Source: Bradyrhizobium lablabi
Lineage (GTDB): Bacteria > Pseudomonadota > Alphaproteobacteria > Rhizobiales > Xanthobacteraceae
Reading direction: 5' to 3'
Assembly (NCBI RefSeq): GCF_018129385.1
Contig: NZ_JAFCLN010000033.1
Coordinates: 1-39,020 of the forward strand
Length of the DNA: 39,020 nt
Shown here: one piece after another, positions 16,085-24,120 of the stretch
Layout of the letters: every line of letters begins with the position of its first letter
Position numbering within the stretch: position 1 is the first letter of the stretch
Notes under the pieces: generated by a model
Told to the model about the DNA's origin: nothing
The model's input: only the letters and a program-made list of their open reading frames with translations
The model's database searches: none
Position numbers and translations under genes: made by a program

Positions 16085-16999
16085 TTAGACCGGATCCCAG
16101 GTAAAAATGTCGGCGGAACGGTCGAGCTTGTAGAACGATCCCTTCAGCGCCGGCATGCCGTGCTCGGCGATGCTCTGCGGCGTCCAGCCTTCGCTGCGCT
16201 GCACCGAGCGGATCGGGCGGTTCTGGCCGAACAGGAAAATCTCGTTCATGCGCACGCCGAAGATTTGCCCGGTCACATCCTTGGCGGCGTCGCCGAGCAG
16301 ATAGCCGCAGAGCGGCGCGATCTTCTCCGGCCCCATCTGCTTGATTTTCTCCACGCGCGCCTTCTCGGCCTCGGTCTCGGTCGGGATGGTGCCGATCATG
16401 CGGGTCCAGGCGAACGGCGAGACACAGTTGGAGCGGACGTTGAAGCGGCCCATGTCGAGCGCAATGGACTTCGACAGGCCGACGATGCCGAGTTTTGCGG
16501 CGGCATAGTTGGCCTGGCCGAAATTGCCGATCAGGCCAGAGGTCGAGGTGAAGTGCACGAAGGAGCCGCTCTCCTGCTCGCGGAACAGCCGCGCTGCCGC
16601 GTGGCTGACATAGAACGAGCCCATCAGGTGAACCTTGATGACGGCCTCGAACGCTTCCACGCTCATCTTGTGAAAAATCATGTCGCGCAAAATGCCGGCA
16701 TTGTTGACGACGCCGTCGAGCCGGCCGAAGTGATCGGTCGCCGTCTTGACGATCTTGCTGGCGGGAATGGCTTCCGCCACCGACTCGAAATTCGGTACCG
16801 CCGTGCCGCCGCGCTTCTTGATTTCCTCACACACTTCCTCGGCGGGCGCCGCGCTCGAGCCGGCGCCGTCGGCCGCGCCGCCGGGATCGTTGACCACGAC
16901 TTTTGCGCCCTCGGCAGCGCAGAGCAGCGCGATCTCGCGGCCAATGCCGCGGCCCGCGCCGGTGACGATGATGACTTTGTCCTGAAGTGATTTGGCCAT
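16085..16999 (-). CDS. SDR dehydrogenase resembling the MFE-2 3-hydroxyacyl-CoA dehydrogenase domain
   Basis: A 304-residue SDR with VTGAGRGIGREI at the N terminus, VNNAGILRD, and YAAAKLG with the catalytic Tyr and Lys. The pattern VVVNDPGG after the first strand and NNAGILRDMIFHKM is typical of the (3R)-hydroxyacyl-CoA dehydrogenase part of peroxisomal MFE-2 and its bacterial single-domain relatives. The C-terminal 70 residues beyond the core are unassigned. GGATAGAGAG precedes the ATG. It is the last gene of a leftward set with a thiolase-like protein and a DUF35 protein, consistent with the dehydrogenation step before C-C cleavage of a CoA ester. Cofactor NAD is inferred. Confidence 0.88.
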   Translation of the reverse strand: MAKSLQDKVIIVTGAGRGIGREIALLCAAEGAKVVVNDPGGAADGAGSSAAPAEEVCEEIKKRGGTAVPNFESVAEAIPASKIVKTATDHFGRLDGVVNNAGILRDMIFHKMSVEAFEAVIKVHLMGSFYVSHAAARLFREQESGSFVHFTSTSGLIGNFGQANYAAAKLGIVGLSKSIALDMGRFNVRSNCVSPFAWTRMIGTIPTETEAEKARVEKIKQMGPEKIAPLCGYLLGDAAKDVTGQIFGVRMNEIFLFGQNRPIRSVQRSEGWTPQSIAEHGMPALKGSFYKLDRSADIFTWDPV

Positions 17000-17041
17000 T
17001 GCTCTCTATCCTGTCATTTGCAGCCGCCGCGAACTTCAACT

Positions 17042-17119
17042 CGTCATGCGCGGGCTTGACCCGCGCATCCATCTCTCTTCAGAAGAGGATGGATTGCCGG
17101 GTCAAGCCCGGCAATGACG
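17042..17119. repeat. Variant Family A palindromic intergenic element
   Basis: CGTCATGCGCGGGCTTGACC at the left and GGGTCAAGCCCGGCAATGACG at the right, with GCATCCAT facing ATGGATTGC. It lies between the thiolase stop and the SDR start, both leftward, so it falls inside the presumed operon. Confidence 0.8.
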
Positions 17120-17141
17120 CATTGTGTTACGCTCCAGCCAG

Positions 17142-18281
17142 TTACTTCTCGTTCGTAAAGATGATCGTGCCGCTCGCCGCGAACATGCCGCCGACGCCGT
17201 GGCACACCGAAATCTTCGCATCCTTCACCTGCGCCGGCGCGATGCCGCGCATCTGGCGCACGCTCTCCTGGAGCGCATACATGCCGTACATGCCGGAGTG
17301 CATATAGGACAGACCGCCGCCATTGGTGTTGAGCGGCAGTTTTCCGCCGGGGCGCGTGTTGCCGTCGGCGATGAACTTGCCGGTCTCCTCATACGGCATG
17401 AAGCCGAGATCGCCGAGGCCGTACAGCGGCAGATGCGCAAAGGCGTCGTAGATCATGAGATGATCGACGTCCTTGTGGGTAATGCCGGCTTCCTTGAAGG
17501 CGAGGGGGCCCGCGACCTTGAAGGCACGCGAGGAATCAAAGGTCTTCATCTGGCTGACCATCGGCGTTTCCACGCTCTCGCCGGTGCCGAGGATATAAAC
17601 CGGCTTCTTCGGAAAGTCTTTTGCGCGGTCAGCCGAGGTCAGGATCAGCGCACCGCCGCCGTCGGTGACGAGGCAGCATTGCAGCAGGCGGAACGGATAG
17701 GCGATCATGCGCGAGTTGAGGACGTCGGCGACCGTGATTGGGTCCTTCATCGTCGCCCGCGGATTTTTTGCCGCCCATTCCCGCTGTACCACCGCGACCA
17801 TGGCAAGCTGTTCATGGGTGATGCCGTGGGTCTTCATGAAGCGCAGCACCGGAATCGGAAACATGCTCGGCGGGCCGTAGACGCCGAACGGTGCTTCGAA
17901 CTGGCCGTTGAGACTGTCCGGCGGCGTCGAGCGCGGCAATTTGCCGATCATCGATTTTCCGCTTTCGGCATGCGTGATCAGCACCGTCTTGCACAGGCCG
18001 GCCTCGATCGCCGCCGCCGCGTGGCGCACATGCAACATGAAGGAGCAGCCGCCGACCGAGGTGCCGTCGACCCAGGTCGGCGTGATGCCGAGATAATGCG
18101 CGACCTGCTGCGGCGTCTCGACCGCCGTGGCAAAGCCGTCGATGTCGGAAAGCTTTAATCCGGCATCTGCGATCGCATTCAGCGCCGCGTCCGCGTGCAG
18201 CTGGATCTGCGACATATTCGGGATGACGCCGAGCTCGGTGGTCTCTGCCGCACCGACGACGGCAACTGCGTTTCTGCGCAT
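17142..18281 (-). CDS. Thiolase-fold protein (lipid-transfer/SCP-x or Ltp2-like)
   Basis: A 379-residue thiolase-superfamily protein of the unusual branch that pairs with DUF35 proteins. The usual nucleophile region reads SVGGCSFMLH, with Cys79 one position away from where I would align the thiolase Cys. The NEAF motif is replaced by IYDAFAHLP, and the GHP loop by GGGLSYMHSGMYG. In the steroid side-chain enzyme Ltp2 such changes accompany retro-aldol rather than thiolytic cleavage. It could therefore be a thiolase or an aldolase acting on a CoA ester. AAGGGATAAG precedes the ATG. It starts four bases after the stop of the OB-fold gene, so the two are almost certainly co-expressed and probably form a complex. 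Confidence 0.87.
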   Translation of the reverse strand: MRRNAVAVVGAAETTELGVIPNMSQIQLHADAALNAIADAGLKLSDIDGFATAVETPQQVAHYLGITPTWVDGTSVGGCSFMLHVRHAAAAIEAGLCKTVLITHAESGKSMIGKLPRSTPPDSLNGQFEAPFGVYGPPSMFPIPVLRFMKTHGITHEQLAMVAVVQREWAAKNPRATMKDPITVADVLNSRMIAYPFRLLQCCLVTDGGGALILTSADRAKDFPKKPVYILGTGESVETPMVSQMKTFDSSRAFKVAGPLAFKEAGITHKDVDHLMIYDAFAHLPLYGLGDLGFMPYEETGKFIADGNTRPGGKLPLNTNGGGLSYMHSGMYGMYALQESVRQMRGIAPAQVKDAKISVCHGVGGMFAASGTIIFTNEK

Positions 18282-18285
18282 GTGC

Positions 18286-18699
18286 TTATCCCTTCGCCGG
18301 ACGGAACAAGGGAAGGGTGATCTTGTCGTCGAGCTTCTCGAACGCGACTTCCAGCTTCATGTCGAGCTCGAGCGCCTCCGGCGTCTGCGGGCAATCGATG
18401 ATGTTGCTCATCATGCGCGGGCCTTCATCCAGCTCGACCACCGCGATGGCGTAGGGCGGGGTGAAGCCGGGCGCGGCGGGACGGTGGTTGATGACGTAGC
18501 TGTAGAGCTTGCCTTTGCCGCTCGCCTTGAACACGCTGACCTTGCGCGAGGCGCAGGACGGGCAGAACGGGCGCGGCGGAAAGTAGACATTGGCGCAGGC
18601 GTCGCAGCGCTGGAGGCGCAATTCGCCGGCTTGCGTGCCATCCCAAAAATGCTGGGTTTCCGGCGTCGGCTTCGGTTTTGCGCGCGCGGGCTCCGCCAT
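18286..18699 (-). CDS. Zn-ribbon/OB-fold (DUF35) protein
   Basis: A 137-residue protein with an N-terminal rubredoxin-like zinc ribbon (CDACANVYFPPRPFCPSC, four Cys near residues 33-50) and a C-terminal OB fold (GKGKLYSYVINHRP, AIAVVELDEGPRM). DUF35 proteins bind thiolase-fold partners and help place the acyl-CoA; known pairs include Ltp2-ChsH2 and the archaeal thiolase/HMG-CoA synthase complex. GGGGAGG lies upstream of the ATG. It is the first gene of the leftward set and is separated from the thiolase gene by four bases. Confidence 0.92.
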   Translation of the reverse strand: MAEPARAKPKPTPETQHFWDGTQAGELRLQRCDACANVYFPPRPFCPSCASRKVSVFKASGKGKLYSYVINHRPAAPGFTPPYAIAVVELDEGPRMMSNIIDCPQTPEALELDMKLEVAFEKLDDKITLPLFRPAKG

Positions 18700-18850
18700 A
18701 CGGAAAATCCTCCCCGAAAGTTCAGTGCTTGTTGCGGTCTTGATGCGCTATCGACCATTCGCCGTCAACGCCGCGAAGGCCGCCGCATAGCCGCATTCCC
18801 GGGGAGCCGGAGCGACTTGTATGCCAGCGCGCCGCCGCGCTAGGGTGCGC

Positions 18851-18865
18851 CGCCTTTGCAAGGCG
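18851..18865. promoter_or_regulatory. Inverted repeat upstream of the amidase gene
   Basis: CGCCTT-TGC-AAGGCG is a perfect 6+3+6 inverted repeat 25 bases before the amidase start, within the 191-base divergent gap 18700-18890. It could be an operator or a 5' UTR hairpin. No other clear element is seen in that gap. Confidence 0.35.
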
Positions 18866-18890
18866 CGACCAGCCACAAAACGGGACAGAT

Positions 18891-20237
18891 ATGCCGAACA
18901 AGACGCTAGCCGCTTTGGCCGACGAACTCGCTGATGGCCGTACCAGCGCGAGAAAACTGGTCGAGGAATGCCTCGCCAAAATTGCCGACCCCGCAGGCGA
19001 GGGCCAGCGTGCCTTCATTCACGTCGACAAGGACACAGCACTCGGCGCTGCCGATGCAATGGATGCCTTGCGCAAGGCGAATGCGGCGCCATCGCCCTTT
19101 GCCGGCATCCCGGTGTCAATCAAGGATCTGTTTGACATCAAGGGGCAGGTGACGCGCGCCGGCTCGCGCGCGCTGGACGATTCCGCAGCCGCAGAGGCCG
19201 ATGCGCCGGTGGTAGCGCGGTTGCGGCGGGCCGGCTTTGTCGTGATCGGCCGCACCAACATGACCGAATTCGCTTATTCCGGCATCGGCATCAATCCGCA
19301 TTACGGCACGCCGAAAGGTGCCTGGAATCGCAGCGCAGGGCACGTGCCGGGCGGCTCGTCGTCGGGTGCCGGCGTATCGATCGCCGACGGCATGGCCTAT
19401 GGCGCGCTCGGCACCGACACCGGCGGCTCCTGCCGGATTCCTGCGGCCTATAACGGCATCGTCGGCTACAAGCCGACGCAGCGCCGCGTGCCGCTTGACG
19501 GCGGCGTGCCGCTGTCCTCCTCGCTCGACAGTTTTGGCCCGCTGGCGAATTCGGCCGCCTGCTGCGCCATCCTCGATGCCGTGCTCGCCGATGAGCCGGT
19601 CGCGCCGCTGCGCCCGCGTCCGATCAAGGGCATACGGCTGGCGGTGCCGACCACGGTCGCGCTCGACGATCTCGATGACGCGGTGGCAAAGACCTTTGAG
19701 CGGACGCTTTCGGCGTTGTCGAAGGCCGGCGCGCTGATCGAGCGCGTCGAGGTGCCGGAATTTCTCGATGTCGGCGTCATGAACGCCAAGGGCGGTTTTG
19801 CCGCGGCGGAAAGCTTTGCCTGGCATCGCTTCCTGATCACCAGCAAGGGCGACGTCTACGATCCCCGGGTAGCGACCCGCATCATGCGCGGCGAGGCCAT
19901 CACCGCTGCCGATTATATCGACCTGCTCAACGCGCGGCGTTCGCTGATCGCGCGCATTGCGCTGCGGCTTGCGCCCTATGATGCGCTGGCGATGCCGACC
20001 ACCGCCAACACGCCGCCGCGCATCGCCGATCTCGCCGACGACAAGGAGTTTACCCGGCAAAACCTGCGCAGCTTGCGCAACTGTACGCTGATCAACATGA
20101 TCGACGGCTGCGCGATCTCGCTGCCCGCGCATCGCGAGGGCGAGGTGCCAGTCGGGTTCATGCTGGCCGCGACCGGCGGCGCCGATCGCCGCATCTTCGA
20201 GCTTGCCGCCGGCATGGAGGACACTATTCGTGTATGA
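18891..20237 (+). CDS. Amidase-signature family hydrolase
   Basis: A 448-residue amidase with the complete Ser-cisSer-Lys triad: Lys78 in VSIKDLFD, Ser156 in PGGSSSGAG and the nucleophile Ser180 in GTDTGGSCRIPA. The 24-residue spacing of the two serines matches the family (for example FAAH). It hydrolyses an amide to acid and ammonia; the substrate is unknown. It is not obviously GatA, because it stands without gatB/gatC and beside a DUF2848 gene, with which it overlaps by eight bases. The ATG at 18891 is preceded by CGGGACAG. Confidence 0.92.
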   Translation: MPNKTLAALADELADGRTSARKLVEECLAKIADPAGEGQRAFIHVDKDTALGAADAMDALRKANAAPSPFAGIPVSIKDLFDIKGQVTRAGSRALDDSAAAEADAPVVARLRRAGFVVIGRTNMTEFAYSGIGINPHYGTPKGAWNRSAGHVPGGSSSGAGVSIADGMAYGALGTDTGGSCRIPAAYNGIVGYKPTQRRVPLDGGVPLSSSLDSFGPLANSAACCAILDAVLADEPVAPLRPRPIKGIRLAVPTTVALDDLDDAVAKTFERTLSALSKAGALIERVEVPEFLDVGVMNAKGGFAAAESFAWHRFLITSKGDVYDPRVATRIMRGEAITAADYIDLLNARRSLIARIALRLAPYDALAMPTTANTPPRIADLADDKEFTRQNLRSLRNCTLINMIDGCAISLPAHREGEVPVGFMLAATGGADRRIFELAAGMEDTIRV

Positions 20238-20916
20238 CCTGACTTTCACCGTGATGGACAACGGCGCGCCGACGCCGCTCACCATGTCGATCGACCAGGC
20301 CGTCATCGCCGGCTGGACCGGCCGCGATCCCGTGGCGCGCGACAAGCATATCGCCGAGCTCGAAGCCATCGGCATCGCGCGCCCGGCGACCACGCCGATC
20401 TATTACCGCTGCTCGGCGCGGCGACTCACCACGGCCGACGTCATCGAAGTCTGCGGCGGCGATTCCTCCGGTGAGGTGGAGTTCGTGCTGATCGGCTGGC
20501 AGGGCCGCACCTTCGTCGGCCTCGGCTCCGACCACACCGACCGCAAGGTCGAGAGCTACAGCGTCACCGTCTCCAAGCAGATGTGCGACAAACCGATGTC
20601 GCCGGTGCTGTGGGAGCTGGAAGACGTCATCGGCCATTGGGACCAACTGGTGCTGCGCTCCTGGGCGTGGATCGACGGCGCACGCGTGCTCTACCAGGAA
20701 GGCACACTGGACGCGATGCTGCCGGTAAAGGACCTGATCGAGCGCGGCTTCGACGCCTCGCGCCTGCCGGACGGCTGCGCCATGTTCGGCGGCACGTTTG
20801 CCGCCAAGGGCGGCATCCGCCCCGCCAGCCGGTTCGAATACGAACTGGAGGATCCCGTGCTGAAGCGCAAGCTCACCCACGCCTATGATGTGATCGTGCT
20901 GCCGCTGCGGGGCTAA
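20230..20916 (+). CDS. DUF2848 family protein
   Basis: A 228-residue protein that I place in DUF2848, a family of unknown function often beside amidases. The start is a GTG at 20230 with GGAGG nine bases upstream; the open frame before it lies inside the amidase. The overlap GTGTATGA gives translational coupling. Segments such as EVEFVLIGWQGRTFVGLGSDHTD... (Gly-rich beta strands, here only partly quoted) and GGTFAAKGGIRP suggest a beta-rich fold similar to fumarylacetoacetate hydrolase or related small-molecule enzymes, but I cannot name a catalytic residue. It probably acts on the substrate or product of the amidase. Confidence 0.82.
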   Translation: MYDLTFTVMDNGAPTPLTMSIDQAVIAGWTGRDPVARDKHIAELEAIGIARPATTPIYYRCSARRLTTADVIEVCGGDSSGEVEFVLIGWQGRTFVGLGSDHTDRKVESYSVTVSKQMCDKPMSPVLWELEDVIGHWDQLVLRSWAWIDGARVLYQEGTLDAMLPVKDLIERGFDASRLPDGCAMFGGTFAAKGGIRPASRFEYELEDPVLKRKLTHAYDVIVLPLRG

Positions 20917-20930
20917 CAGCCCGCAACAGC

Positions 20931-21008
20931 CGTCATTGCGAGCGAAGCGAAGCAATCCACTTTTGCACTTGCGGAGCCATGGATTGCTTCGCTTCGCTCG
21001 CAATGACG
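20931..21008. repeat. Family A palindromic intergenic element
   Basis: CGTCATTGCGAGCGAAGCG at the left is mirrored by CGCTTCGCTCGCAATGACG at the right, with GAAGCAATCCA facing TGGATTGCTTC. It starts 15 bases after the DUF2848 stop and precedes the 2OG oxygenase gene. Confidence 0.85.
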
Positions 21009-21066
21009 CGGAGGGTATCCGGAAATCGGGTGGCGGGAACCGGCAGTGTCTGCGAGATTGCCGCCC

Positions 21067-21804
21067 ATGAAAGCAACCGCTCGAAAAACTCAACCCTCCG
21101 ACATCGCCGCCCGTGTCGACGCGATCGACTGGGCGCAGGCGACCAGCGATCTCGATGCACAAGGCTGCGCCGTGCTCAAGGGCATGCTGTCGCCGGATCA
21201 ATGCCGCGCGCTCGCGGCGATGTATCCCGACGACGCCAACTTCCGCAGCCGCATCGTGATGGGCCGCCACGGGTTTGGCCGCGGCGAGTACAAGTATTTT
21301 TCCTATCCGTTGCCCGACCTGATCGCGGAGCTGCGGCCGGCGCTGTATGCACAGCTTCAAGGCATCGCCAATCGCTGGAACGAGACGATGGGGATCGACA
21401 TCCGCTATCCGGCCTCGCACGAGGCGTTCCTGAAGCGTTGCCACGGTGCGGGGCAAACACGTCCGACGCCGCTGCTGCTGCAATATGAGGCCGGCGACTA
21501 CAACTGCCTGCATCAGGACCTCTATGGCGAGCACGTGTTTCCGATCCAGGTCGCGATCCTGCTGTCGGAGCCGGAGCGCGATTTCACCGGCGGGGAATTC
21601 GTGCTGACCGAGCAGCGGCCGCGCATGCAGTCGCGGGCGGAGGTGGTTGCGCTCAAGCAGGGCGATGCGGTGGCCTTCGCCGTGCATCACCGGCCGGTGC
21701 AGGGGACGAAGGGATTTTATCGCGTTAATCTGCGCCATGGCGTCAGCCGGCTGCGTTCCGGACAGCGGCACACCGTCGGTGTAATCTTTCACGATGCGAA
21801 ATAG
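21067..21804 (+). CDS. 2OG-Fe(II) oxygenase (COG3826-like)
   Basis: A 245-residue 2-oxoglutarate/Fe(II)-dependent dioxygenase on the double-stranded beta-helix fold. The metal triad can be read as His149 and Asp151 in CLHQDLYG plus His224 in LRHGVSRL, with Arg234 in SGQRHTVGV as the likely 2-oxoglutarate ligand. It looks complete. The family is often labelled prolyl 4-hydroxylase, but its substrate is unknown. I start at MKATARK (21067); an ATG-less extension upstream is open but runs into the repeat. The stop overlaps the alkB start by 11 bases, which ties it to DNA or RNA demethylation. Confidence 0.88.
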   Translation: MKATARKTQPSDIAARVDAIDWAQATSDLDAQGCAVLKGMLSPDQCRALAAMYPDDANFRSRIVMGRHGFGRGEYKYFSYPLPDLIAELRPALYAQLQGIANRWNETMGIDIRYPASHEAFLKRCHGAGQTRPTPLLLQYEAGDYNCLHQDLYGEHVFPIQVAILLSEPERDFTGGEFVLTEQRPRMQSRAEVVALKQGDAVAFAVHHRPVQGTKGFYRVNLRHGVSRLRSGQRHTVGVIFHDAK

Positions 21805-22471
21805 GCAGCACGCTGCGTTGACCGCGGATTTGTTCGAAGGCGTCACCGATATCGGACCCTCGTGCGAAATGATGGCGGAGGGCGCTATATTGTTGCGCGG
21901 TTTCGCAAAACCCGTCGAGGACGCGTTGCTCGCGGCCTTGCGCGAGATCGTTGCGCAGGCGCCGTTTCGCCGCATGTTCACGCCGGGTGGCCATCAGATG
22001 TCGGTGGCGATGACCAATTGCGGTAATTTGGGCTGGGTCACCGATCGCAGCGGCTATCGCTATGACGGCATCGATCCCGAATCCGGAAAGGCCTGGCCCG
22101 CGATGCCGGCGCCGTTTCGCGAACTGGCGCAGCGCGCGGCGGAGGAGGGTGGCTTCCATGGCTATTCCCCCGATGCCTGCCTGATCAACCGCTATGAGCC
22201 GGGCGCAAAGATGTCGCTGCATCAGGACAAGGACGAAAAGGATTTCGCCGCGCCGATCGTCTCGGTCTCGCTCGGGCTGCCGGCCGTGTTCATGTTTGGC
22301 GGAGCCAAGCGCAGCGACAAGCCCAAACGCTACCGGATGGAGCATGGCGACGTCGTCGTCTGGGGCGGGCCGTCGCGGCTGTTCTTCCACGGCGTCGCCC
22401 CGCTCGCGGACGGCGAACACGCCGTGCTCGGCCGCCGGCGCATCAACCTGACCTTTCGCAGGGCGCGCTAG
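21794..22471 (+). CDS. alkB: DNA oxidative demethylase AlkB
   Basis: A 225-residue AlkB, close to the 216 of E. coli. Substrate-side segments PGGHQMSVAMTNCG and NRYEPGAKMSLHQDKDE are present, with iron ligands His143, Asp145 and His199 (FFHGVAPL) and the Arg pair in RRRINLTFRRA that binds 2-oxoglutarate. It repairs 1-methyladenine and 3-methylcytosine. It starts inside the preceding oxygenase gene, has no clear ribosome site of its own and so probably relies on coupling. No ada gene is in the window. It is convergent with the TPP enzyme with one base between the stops. Confidence 0.96.
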   Translation: MRNRQHAALTADLFEGVTDIGPSCEMMAEGAILLRGFAKPVEDALLAALREIVAQAPFRRMFTPGGHQMSVAMTNCGNLGWVTDRSGYRYDGIDPESGKAWPAMPAPFRELAQRAAEEGGFHGYSPDACLINRYEPGAKMSLHQDKDEKDFAAPIVSVSLGLPAVFMFGGAKRSDKPKRYRMEHGDVVVWGGPSRLFFHGVAPLADGEHAVLGRRRINLTFRRAR

Positions 22472-22472
22472 G

Positions 22473-24101
22473 TCAAGGCTTCGGCGGGTGAATGAACGCC
22501 CACGGGCTGACTTCGGAATCCGTCGGCACTTCCACCGCGATCACGTACGGCCCGCCGTCCGCCAAAGCCTTCTCCAGCGCCGGCCGGAATTGATCCGGCG
22601 ACGCGACCCGCGCCGCGCCGGCGCCAAAGGACTCCGCCAGTTTCACAAAATCCGGATTGACCAGATCGGAAGCCACCACGCGTCCGTCAAAGCGTTCGCG
22701 CTGATCGCGCCGTACATTGCCATAGGCGTTGTTGTTGAACACCAGCGTCACCACGCCGATGCGGAATTGCACGGCCGTCGAAAGCTCCTGCACGCCGAAC
22801 ATGAAGCCGCCGTCGCCTGATATGGCGACCACCGGCCGGTCCGGATGCGCGACCTTGGCGCCGAGCGCGGTCGGAAAGCCCGAGCCGAGCGTGCCTTGAT
22901 AGCCCGACGTGATAAAGGTGCGCGGCTGGTAGACCGGAAAGCCGTACCATGAAGCAAAGCCGACCTGCGACAGCTCGTCGGTGACGATCGCATTGTCCGG
23001 CAGCACCTCGCGCAGGATTTTCAGGTAGGCCATCTGCGGCTGGATGCGCTGGATTTCTTCTTGCGCCGCGGCCGTCGCCTCGCGGATCGCGGCCCGGCGG
23101 CCGGATGTCTTGCTGTAGCCGGCCTTTCGCACGGCTGCGACCAATTCAGCGGTACCCGCTTTGGCGTCCGCGACGATCTGTGCATCGGAGACGAGGCGGC
23201 GCATCTCGACGGGGTCGATATCGATGCGAACCGACTTCAGGCCAGGCGGCTGATACGGCCAGCGGAATCCGGATGCCGGCAATTCCATGCGTGTGCCGAT
23301 ACCGATCATCAGATCGGTGGTCGGCCACAGTCTGTACGCCGCCGCCATCGTCAGCCCGAGTTCATGCGCGTTGGAGACGATGCCGCGGCCGCTGCGGAAT
23401 GCGACCACCGGCGCGTCGATCATCTCGGCCAGTTCCAGGATTTCCTCGCCGGCATCGATCGCGCCGCTGCCGACGAAGATCATCGGCGCTTTGCTGGCGG
23501 CGATCAGCGCCGCAGCAGCCTTGATGCGATCGGGATCGGGCTGCGGCGCCGGGAAGCGATCATAGACCTGCGCCTTGCCGACCGCTGCGCGCTGCGTAAA
23601 CACGTCCCACGGCATTTCCAGCGAGGCCGGCCCGCGACGGCCGGACCCCATCTCCTGGAAGGCGCGGCCGACAAGCGCCGGCGCGGCGTCGGGATATTCG
23701 ATGCGGTCGGCCCATTTCACGAACGTGCGCAACGTGGCGAGCTGATCCGGCATCTCATGCAGATGGCCGCGGCCTTTGCCGAGGAAATTGGTCGGCACCT
23801 GTCCGGTCAAACACAACACCGGCTCGTTACAGCCGAATGCGGTGAGCAGCGCCGCACTCGCGTTCAGCACGCCGGGGCCGGGCACCACGCTGAACACACC
23901 GGGCCGTCCGCTGGCGCGCGCGTAGCCGAACGCCATGTAGCCGCAGGCTTGCTCGTGTCGCGCCCCGATCACCTTGAGCTGCGCCTGATGAAAGGCGTCG
24001 AACAGGCCGTAGATCTGCGCGCCGGGCAGCCCGAATACGGTGTCGACGCCATGCGCCACCAGCCCGTTGACGATGGCTTCGCCGCCGGAAGTCAGTCTCA
24101 T
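22473..24101 (-). CDS. Thiamine pyrophosphate-dependent enzyme (acetolactate synthase/decarboxylase-like)
   Basis: A 542-residue ThDP enzyme with the three POX-family domains: PYR (residues 1-165) with the catalytic Glu in ARHEQACGYMAFGYAR, a central domain with FVGSGAIDAGEE, and the PP domain with GDGGFMFG followed by NNNAYGN for Mg-ThDP binding. Such proteins are often named IlvB, but this one has no small subunit beside it and sits in an aromatic cluster. A 2-oxo-acid decarboxylase (for instance of an arylpyruvate or benzoylformate) is therefore plausible. It begins 19 bases after the stop of the FAH gene and is the last gene of the leftward hpa operon. Confidence 0.87.
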   Translation of the reverse strand: MRLTSGGEAIVNGLVAHGVDTVFGLPGAQIYGLFDAFHQAQLKVIGARHEQACGYMAFGYARASGRPGVFSVVPGPGVLNASAALLTAFGCNEPVLCLTGQVPTNFLGKGRGHLHEMPDQLATLRTFVKWADRIEYPDAAPALVGRAFQEMGSGRRGPASLEMPWDVFTQRAAVGKAQVYDRFPAPQPDPDRIKAAAALIAASKAPMIFVGSGAIDAGEEILELAEMIDAPVVAFRSGRGIVSNAHELGLTMAAAYRLWPTTDLMIGIGTRMELPASGFRWPYQPPGLKSVRIDIDPVEMRRLVSDAQIVADAKAGTAELVAAVRKAGYSKTSGRRAAIREATAAAQEEIQRIQPQMAYLKILREVLPDNAIVTDELSQVGFASWYGFPVYQPRTFITSGYQGTLGSGFPTALGAKVAHPDRPVVAISGDGGFMFGVQELSTAVQFRIGVVTLVFNNNAYGNVRRDQRERFDGRVVASDLVNPDFVKLAESFGAGAARVASPDQFRPALEKALADGGPYVIAVEVPTDSEVSPWAFIHPPKP

Positions 24102-24120
24102 GCTACGTTCCGTTTTCTCA

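Noticed and set aside
20224..21981. Antisense open frame of 585 codons across DUF2848, a repeat and the oxygenase
   Set aside because: It crosses a Family A repeat and two well-supported genes; no domain seen.
22473..24101. Naming the ThDP enzyme ilvB
   Set aside because: No regulatory subunit gene is adjacent and the context is aromatic catabolism; fold motifs alone do not separate synthase from decarboxylase.
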